IMG/VR virus record: IMGVR_UViG_3300037325_000057
Location: 1 to 22,925 of that record
DNA from: a virus
Direction: 5' to 3' (one strand)
Length of the DNA: 22,925 bases
The notes under the pieces are model-generated. The model searched no databases. It had not been told where the DNA came from and saw only the letters and a program-made list of their open reading frames with translations. The translations under genes were made by a program, and so were the position numbers. Below are positions 19,129-22,925 of the stretch, one piece after another (positions within the stretch are counted from its first letter, which is position 1; every line of letters starts with the position of its first letter).

Positions 19129-20316
19129 TCATACAACTTGCAAGTCATGCCAGACACCGCCAGAGGTGACGAACGTCAGCGCTGCTGGCGGCGCAGTCAG
19201 TCCACCTTTGTGTTGCCACCACACTGACCCGCCATCAAGCGCGCCGGTTTGCATGAACGTTGTTGGGCCGAATTGTTGAATGTGCAAGTGGTGAAAGTGC
19301 CCGGCAAGGACAACATCAGAAGTGCCGATAGCGTCCCGATCCATTGCCTTATTTGCCAACCACGGTTGCATCTTTCCGCGCACCTGGTGACCGTGCAGCA
19401 TTCCAATGCGAGTGCCGGAAACATCAGCGACAAGGTGCATCTCATCGTGGCCAGGGAACATCCATTTCAGATTGTCGTAACCCTTGGCTTGGCATACGTC
19501 AGCGACTTGCACAAGACTCTCAATGTCCCAGTTGTCATCATAATTTGTGGCAACCTGGTTGCCGACGCGCAGCACATCGCCGTGATTACCGGGGACAGCG
19601 CAGACTAATACTTCACTGGCAAGATCACCAAAAGCTGTAACCTCATCGGCAAAGATCCGGCGCAGGACTCTGATCTGTTCGGTGAGTGTGAGATCCAAGC
19701 GACCGACTAAGTTGCCGCCTTGAGACTGTGTGCCCTCGGGGCAATCGCCAACGAATGACAGGCAGACTTTGTCAACTTGCCCTGCCTTGCGCAGGTACTT
19801 ATATCGGGTTAATGCTCGGTCTAAGGAATCATAGAATCTTTGCACTGTCCCAGCAGACCCATCACCATCAGGCTTACCGAGTTGTAGATCACCCATCACA
19901 AAGACGAAAGACTCAGGTGCGTCTTTAGCCTTGGCGGGTTTGCGTTTGCGTACAGCCTTGAGTAAGTCGTCAATAGGGATTTGCGCCGGGGCAACCTCAA
20001 CAACAAAGCGGTAACGCCACACTGCCCGCGTGACGGCGTTGGCTTGGTCAGCGTCATCTCGCGTCCACGCGACAGGATCAAACTTTGCTTCCACCAATCG
20101 AATCCGAAAACCATCAGGGACACTAACCCCGAGAGCTTGCACAGCAGCAGCCCAGGTTGATTCATCGCCCAACTCTGGGCCAGCGGGCAGTGTGATAAGC
20201 CGCGAGCCATTCGGCTCAAACTTGATACCAGCCTCCCAACCTTTCGGTGTGCTGGTGATCGCTTGCGCTGTTGATGCCGCTGCCTTGAGTGAATCTAGTG
20301 ATTCATTAAGACTCAT
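19129..20316 (-). CDS. Calcineurin-like metallophosphoesterase
   Basis: A 395-residue protein. The C-terminal two thirds have the two-metal phosphoesterase motifs: GDLQLGK (142-148), FVGDCPEG (188-195), PGNHGD (242-247), MLHGHQ (306-311) and GHFHH (339-343). The N-terminal 130 residues are specific to phage versions. Related phage proteins are annotated as exonuclease- or phosphatase-like (SbcD/Mre11 superfamily); whether this one cuts DNA is not shown. The ATG at 20316 overlaps the upstream stop (ATGA); a GTG at 20328 is a weaker choice. It ends the lysis-side transcript at the hairpin. Confidence 0.85.
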   Translation of the reverse strand: MSLNESLDSLKAAASTAQAITSTPKGWEAGIKFEPNGSRLITLPAGPELGDESTWAAAVQALGVSVPDGFRIRLVEAKFDPVAWTRDDADQANAVTRAVWRYRFVVEVAPAQIPIDDLLKAVRKRKPAKAKDAPESFVFVMGDLQLGKPDGDGSAGTVQRFYDSLDRALTRYKYLRKAGQVDKVCLSFVGDCPEGTQSQGGNLVGRLDLTLTEQIRVLRRIFADEVTAFGDLASEVLVCAVPGNHGDVLRVGNQVATNYDDNWDIESLVQVADVCQAKGYDNLKWMFPGHDEMHLVADVSGTRIGMLHGHQVRGKMQPWLANKAMDRDAIGTSDVVLAGHFHHLHIQQFGPTTFMQTGALDGGSVWWQHKGGLTAPPAALTFVTSGGVWHDLQVV

Positions 20317-20540
20317 GTTTTGGGGCACCGCTTATATCGGTGTTCAGTCAGCGCACCTTTTGACGCCACAACATTATTGTCTCGGCAGGCAACAACGATT
20401 CTGGCAATGCTGATGTCAAGGTTGTTGATTGCGTCCAGTAGCGCGCCAGATTCTTTGGGCGGTAGTTCGCGCAAAGCTTTGCACACAGTGCATTGGCGTT
20501 TGCTGTTACTTGCGGCTGCAAGATCGTCAATAAGGCTCAT
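20313..20540 (-). CDS. Small DNA-binding-like protein with CxxC
   Basis: A 75-residue product starting MSLIDDLAAASNSKRQCTVC. KALRELPPKESGALLDAINN follows, then SIARIVVACRDNNVVASKGA and LTEHRYKRCPKT. A layout of 'CxVC...L...V...ALxxHRxxxC' is usual in small actinophage proteins thought to bind DNA through a resolvase-like HTH, and the paired cysteines with the final HRYKRC may hold zinc. AAGGTG precedes the ATG. It sits between the amidase (2-nt gap) and the phosphoesterase (ATGA overlap). Confidence 0.6.
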   Translation of the reverse strand: MSLIDDLAAASNSKRQCTVCKALRELPPKESGALLDAINNLDISIARIVVACRDNNVVASKGALTEHRYKRCPKT

Positions 20541-20542
20541 GG

Positions 20543-21196
20543 TTACACCTTGCCGTTGGGGTGCGCTTTCACAAATGCAGTGATCTGGGCGCGAGTCTTG
20601 GCGGTCTTGCGTCGATTCCTGCGGGCAATCCCGATCACTTCATGCCACCAATCGAGGTCTTGCTTGACATCGGGTTTACGGGCAGTCCAGTCACGGTGAC
20701 GAATGACCCTGGAAACCGTGAGGCTGCGCCACCCACGCCGCATCGCGTTCAGCAATGCTGCGCTGAGTATCGCAGTACTGATGACCTGCTCAAGGCTCAT
20801 ACCTTCGAGCGATCCATCAATCTTGGACGATGATCCCAGCGACTCAATTTCGATTCCGTACAAGTGGCGGTTGCCTTGATCCCTAGGGATTGTTGGGCCA
20901 TTAGGAAAACGCCAAGGGCCACCTGCGCCGGCGTGGTATGCGCCAACGCCTGAGACAACTTCAACGGTGCCATCACGGTTGATCAGGAAGTGGCAGGCTC
21001 GCACAGGTGCATAAGGGTTGCCCGTAACAATCCATCCCAGTGAGTTAGTGCCGGCAGTGTGATGTAGCAGCACTCCCCAGAAATCAGACTGCCCGTTGTA
21101 CGGGTCAATGCGACGTGAGTTCCAGCCCTTAACATAATCTCGTTTGACTTTGTATTGCTTGAGCTTGTATGCGAGTCGTCTTGTTGACACCTTCAT
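20543..21196 (-). CDS. N-acetylmuramoyl-L-alanine amidase endolysin
   Basis: A 217-residue endolysin that cleaves the bond between N-acetylmuramic acid and L-alanine. GVLLHHTAGT (41-50) supplies a zinc His (His45) and VIRHRDW (164-170) His167 of the amidase_2/PGRP fold; GIEIESLG lies between. The N-terminus is short and basic (KLKQYKVKRDYVKG). The C-terminus is basic (RRNRRKTAKTRAQIT) and carries no recognised cell-wall-binding domain. GAGAGG precedes the ATG. The holin gene lies just upstream, 21 nt away, completing a standard lysis pair. Confidence 0.88.
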   Translation of the reverse strand: MKVSTRRLAYKLKQYKVKRDYVKGWNSRRIDPYNGQSDFWGVLLHHTAGTNSLGWIVTGNPYAPVRACHFLINRDGTVEVVSGVGAYHAGAGGPWRFPNGPTIPRDQGNRHLYGIEIESLGSSSKIDGSLEGMSLEQVISTAILSAALLNAMRRGWRSLTVSRVIRHRDWTARKPDVKQDLDWWHEVIGIARRNRRKTAKTRAQITAFVKAHPNGKV

Positions 21197-21217
21197 TATG
21201 TGCGCCTCTCAGTTGTC

Positions 21218-21436
21218 TTACTTAATTGTTGAAGCAGAATCTTGTGAACCGGTGCCGGTAGCGGCCACGCTCATCAGCAGCGACATCAACGCCGCAAGAG
21301 CTGAGACTGAACCTGCCTGCACCCAATCCACAGCGAGGACACCAGAGACATCGGTTGCCCACAGCGCCAGCAGCGCCTGGGCTGCGGTTCGGATTGCTCG
21401 CTCGGCTGCGTCTTTCCAAAACGTGAATGCGTACAC
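21218..21436 (-). CDS. Holin, r1t-like
   Basis: A 72-residue product from GTG 21436: MYAFTFWKDAAERAIRTAAQ, then ALLALWATDVSGVLAVDWVQ and AGSVSALAALMSLLMSVAAT with a polar tail. Two membrane helices (about 16-35 and 43-61) and the opening 'FWKDAAERAIRTAAQ' match r1t-type holins of phages of Gram-positive hosts, which open the membrane for the endolysin. GGGAGGAAAT precedes the GTG. The frame extends to 21460, but those codons overlap the terminator stem, so the GTG at 21436 is preferred. Confidence 0.85.
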   Translation of the reverse strand: MYAFTFWKDAAERAIRTAAQALLALWATDVSGVLAVDWVQAGSVSALAALMSLLMSVAATGTGSQDSASTIK

Positions 21437-21455
21437 ATTTCCTCCCAATAGAAAA

Positions 21456-21471
21456 GCCACCCGAAGGTGGC
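21456..21471 (-). terminator. Intrinsic terminator before the lysis genes
   Basis: On the minus strand GCCACC-TTCG-GGTGGC is followed directly by TTTTCTATT. A stable UUCG loop and a T-run make this a classic rho-independent terminator. It ends the tail-side transcript 20 nt before the holin start, so holin and amidase must rely on read-through or their own promoter. Confidence 0.8.
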
Positions 21472-21506
21472 GGTTTAATGTGGAATAAGCGTTGCGCTAT
21501 TCCATG

Positions 21507-21827
21507 TTATGAGTTGTTGAACAGGTCATGGAAGCGTGTCAAATCCGTACCGTTTTCAGTATCGTTGTGACCGTCAAGAATCCCTGCGTATTCCTCGCGG
21601 GACTTTTGTTCACGCTTACGCTCAGCGCGCTCAGCGCCGTCAGAGATGACTTTAGATAGAACGACAACCGACCTGGAAAGTTCGCCCTCCCAGTCAGGCG
21701 TGTAAGGGTCAAACAGGAACGTGGCCTGCACTTCAATCGCGTAATCCTGATGCTTCACAGAGTCAATGCTTTTCAGTGAAAGTCGCTCAGGTGAATGCGG
21801 ACGTGGTTCACGGTATCTGTTACCCAT
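21507..21827 (-). CDS. Hypothetical protein of the tail/lysis boundary
   Basis: A 106-residue product, MGNRYREPRPHSPERLSLKS at the start. HQDYAIEVQATFLFDPYTPD is beta-rich, then WEGELSRSVVVLSKVISDGA and a charged helix (ERAERKREQKSREEYAGILD). Polar tail NDTENGTDLTRFHDLFNNS. AGGGAG precedes the ATG. It stands alone between the hairpin at 21886-21920 and the terminator at 21456-21471. Not recognised. Confidence 0.65.
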   Translation of the reverse strand: MGNRYREPRPHSPERLSLKSIDSVKHQDYAIEVQATFLFDPYTPDWEGELSRSVVVLSKVISDGAERAERKREQKSREEYAGILDGHNDTENGTDLTRFHDLFNNS

Positions 21828-21885
21828 TGGGACTCCCTGTGTGTGGCCTAAGTCGTTTCTTTAACTGCCCTGTTTCTCATGTGAA

Positions 21886-21920
21886 GAAACATTACATGTC
21901 ACGAAAACATGTAAGGTTTC
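21886..21920. promoter_or_regulatory. Large imperfect hairpin upstream of a lone gene
   Basis: GAAACATTACATGT (21886-21899) and ACATGTAAGGTTTC (21907-21920) pair at 13 of 14 positions with a 7-nt loop. An overlapping GTTTCT/AGAAAC repeat lies at 21872-21890, so alternative folds exist. It is just after the stop of the small membrane gene and could be a terminator, attenuator or operator. Confidence 0.55.
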
Positions 21921-21931
21921 TGACAAAAACT

Positions 21932-22159
21932 TTACTTATCAAGATGCCACACAATATGCCCATCCAATTTAGTCCGAACATCAGCAACATCATTCTCGAT
22001 CCGGTTTAGTTGATCCTTAGTGGAGTTCCCGCCATTCGGTTTAAGATCACGCTGCATCGAACTCACCTGCGCTTTCACAATCCACAACAACCCAGCAATC
22101 ACAGCAGTGATAACAACCGTGCTGACGCCGAACAAGGAAATGACTTCCGCTGTTGTCAT
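21932..22159 (-). CDS. Small membrane protein with coiled-coil tail
   Basis: A 75-residue product, MTTAEVISLFGVSTVVITAV at the start. Residues about 9-29 (FGVSTVVITAVIAGLLWIV) are one membrane helix. The rest (QVSSMQRDLKPNGGNSTKDQ, LNRIENDVADVRTKLDGHIV) is a heptad-like coiled coil. Such N-terminal anchor plus coiled coil proteins accompany lysis or tail genes in many phages and may be a second holin or a spanin-like helper; the call stays open. The ATG overlaps the upstream stop (ATGA). Confidence 0.65.
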   Translation of the reverse strand: MTTAEVISLFGVSTVVITAVIAGLLWIVKAQVSSMQRDLKPNGGNSTKDQLNRIENDVADVRTKLDGHIVWHLDK

Positions 22160-22416
22160 GGCTCAATCACTTCCGGTTGAATAGGTGAAACGAACTCGTC
22201 GAGCACCGGGTCATACGTCATACCCTGACCCGCATAGGTTCCACGGAATGATCCGTTGTACGAGGTTTGCAACCAGTCACCGTCAATACCGATCGAAGCG
22301 ATGAACGCTTGCCCGATAGGTTCGGAATCGGGGAAGTCACCACCGCCACAGTCGGAGTTGTCAATCACGATCACGTTACGGACGATGCCGTCTTGGACTT
22401 GCGCGAAGTGTGCCAT
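22156..22416 (-). CDS. Tail-fibre-associated small protein ('MAHFA' type)
   Basis: An 86-residue product: MAHFAQVQDGIVRNVIVIDN, then SDCGGGDFPDSEPIGQAFIA and WLQTSYNGSFRGTYAGQGMT with YDPVLDEFVSP near the end. This 'MAHFA...V..VIVI.N...WxQTSYNxxFRxxYAGxGxxYD' layout is widespread in aquatic phages beside tail-fibre genes, where it is thought to be structural. GGTGG lies 5 nt before the ATG. It directly follows the glycine-rich fibre gene and overlaps the next gene by 4 nt. Confidence 0.75.
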   Translation of the reverse strand: MAHFAQVQDGIVRNVIVIDNSDCGGGDFPDSEPIGQAFIASIGIDGDWLQTSYNGSFRGTYAGQGMTYDPVLDEFVSPIQPEVIEP

Positions 22417-22925
22417 TTATACCACCACCCTTACTATTACGAGGCCAGAGCCACCAGGGCCGCCAGCCACACCGCCAGCACCGCCACCGCCGCCTGTGTT
22501 TACAGTTCCCGCGCCACCAGTACCGCCGTAACCAGATATACCGTTACCGCCACCTGTACCGGCAGTACCACCAGTTGATTGACCCGAACCACCACCGCCG
22601 CCAGCGAGAGAAACAGCCGCACCCGTAATGCTTGAACTTAAGGCAGACCCACCAGCACCACCAGTGCTCGTAGACCCATTACTACCAACTCCGCCAGCGC
22701 CACCGCCACCGCCGCCGCCTTCAGAACCACCATTACCGCCAGCGTTGCCTTGGCCACTCAATCCTGCCGACCCAGTTGTTGCCCCCGTGCTCGTCTCCCA
22801 GCCACCACCACCAGAACCACCAGTCGAACCAGATTTACGATATATTGAACCACCACCGCCACCGCCGACTCCATAAAAGTCACCAACCTTACTGGCAGTT
22901 CCATTACCACCGGGTGCATTGCTAC
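22417..22925 (-). CDS. Glycine-rich tail fibre protein (C-terminal part, cut by window edge)
   Basis: The frame is open from the right window edge to a stop at 22417 (about 169 residues seen). It is dominated by GG, GGS and GGA runs (for example GGGGGSGQSTGGTAGTGGG) with rare aromatic residues (DFYGVG, SIYRKSGS, GGWETSTG). It closes with GGSGLVIVRVVV, an ending typical of glycine-rich phage fibre tips (GGSGxVxxRxx). Such domains form polyglycine-type bundles and contact the host surface. A TTG at 22761 is not the start, because coding continues through it. Confidence 0.8.
   Translation of the reverse strand, partial: SNAPGGNGTASKVGDFYGVGGGGGGSIYRKSGSTGGSGGGGWETSTGATTGSAGLSGQGNAGGNGGSEGGGGGGGAGGVGSNGSTSTGGAGGSALSSSITGAAVSLAGGGGGSGQSTGGTAGTGGGNGISGYGGTGGAGTVNTGGGGGAGGVAGGPGGSGLVIVRVVV

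Noticed and set aside
22256-22876. Proline-rich plus-strand open frames at the right end
   Set aside because: The proline runs are the complement of the glycine codons of the tail-fibre gene.
19129-22925. Tyrosine or serine integrase or attachment site near the lysis end
   Set aside because: No recombinase motifs in any gene and no tRNA fragment seen; the lifestyle cannot be decided from this window.

Overview
The window looks like part of a tailed double-stranded DNA phage (HK97-fold, siphovirus-like) of an actinobacterium. Two WhiB-family iron-sulphur regulators, an HNH-TerS-TerL packaging cassette and a prim-pol/helicase fusion point to an actinobacterial host. The roughly balanced base composition and the aquatic-phage style tail protein (22156-22416) suggest an aquatic host, but that is inference. 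There is no integrase, tRNA or CRISPR array.

Layout. Nearly everything is on the minus strand, so read right to left. From the right end: a glycine-rich tail fibre (cut by the window end), a small tail-associated protein, a small membrane protein, a hypothetical protein, holin, amidase endolysin, a small Cys-containing protein and a metallophosphoesterase (22925-19129). A short plus-strand module (17206-19061) carries three small unknown genes, a C5-cytosine methyltransferase and a helix-turn-helix protein, and it converges on the phosphoesterase at a hairpin. Leftward from a divergent promoter region near 17.15 kb come two small early genes and a strong terminator. Then follow a membrane/muralytic trio, a resolvase-like nuclease, a WhiB, recombination and ssDNA-binding-type genes, small coupled genes, an amino-methyltransferase and the prim-pol/helicase (16477-9656). 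After a repeat-rich control region (9541-9655) come a zinc-finger protein, the second WhiB, an HTH protein, small genes, the packaging HNH, TerS, TerL, a small membrane protein, portal, prohead protease and the start of the major capsid gene (9535-1).

How it works together. WhiB and HTH proteins probably time expression. Prim-pol/helicase, RecB-like nuclease, resolvase and the ssDNA-binding-type protein form the replication/recombination set, and two orphan methyltransferases could mask the DNA. HNH, TerS and TerL package it into the portal/protease/capsid shell, and holin plus amidase release progeny.

Most unusual. (1) Inside the C5-methyltransferase gene a second, +1-shifted frame of about 150 codons starts with the phage's own style of ribosome binding site and reads like a known 'SWRTS...LLPTPT' phage protein family, so the locus may be dual-coding. 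(2) The packaging cassette carries two AT-rich free-standing HNH genes. Each is preceded by a hairpin whose whole loop is complementary to its own ribosome-binding region, with the same 6-nt linker but different sequence: a candidate translational control RNA. (3) One gene (14347-14799) is bounded by near-perfect 22-bp direct repeats placed exactly at the gene junctions.
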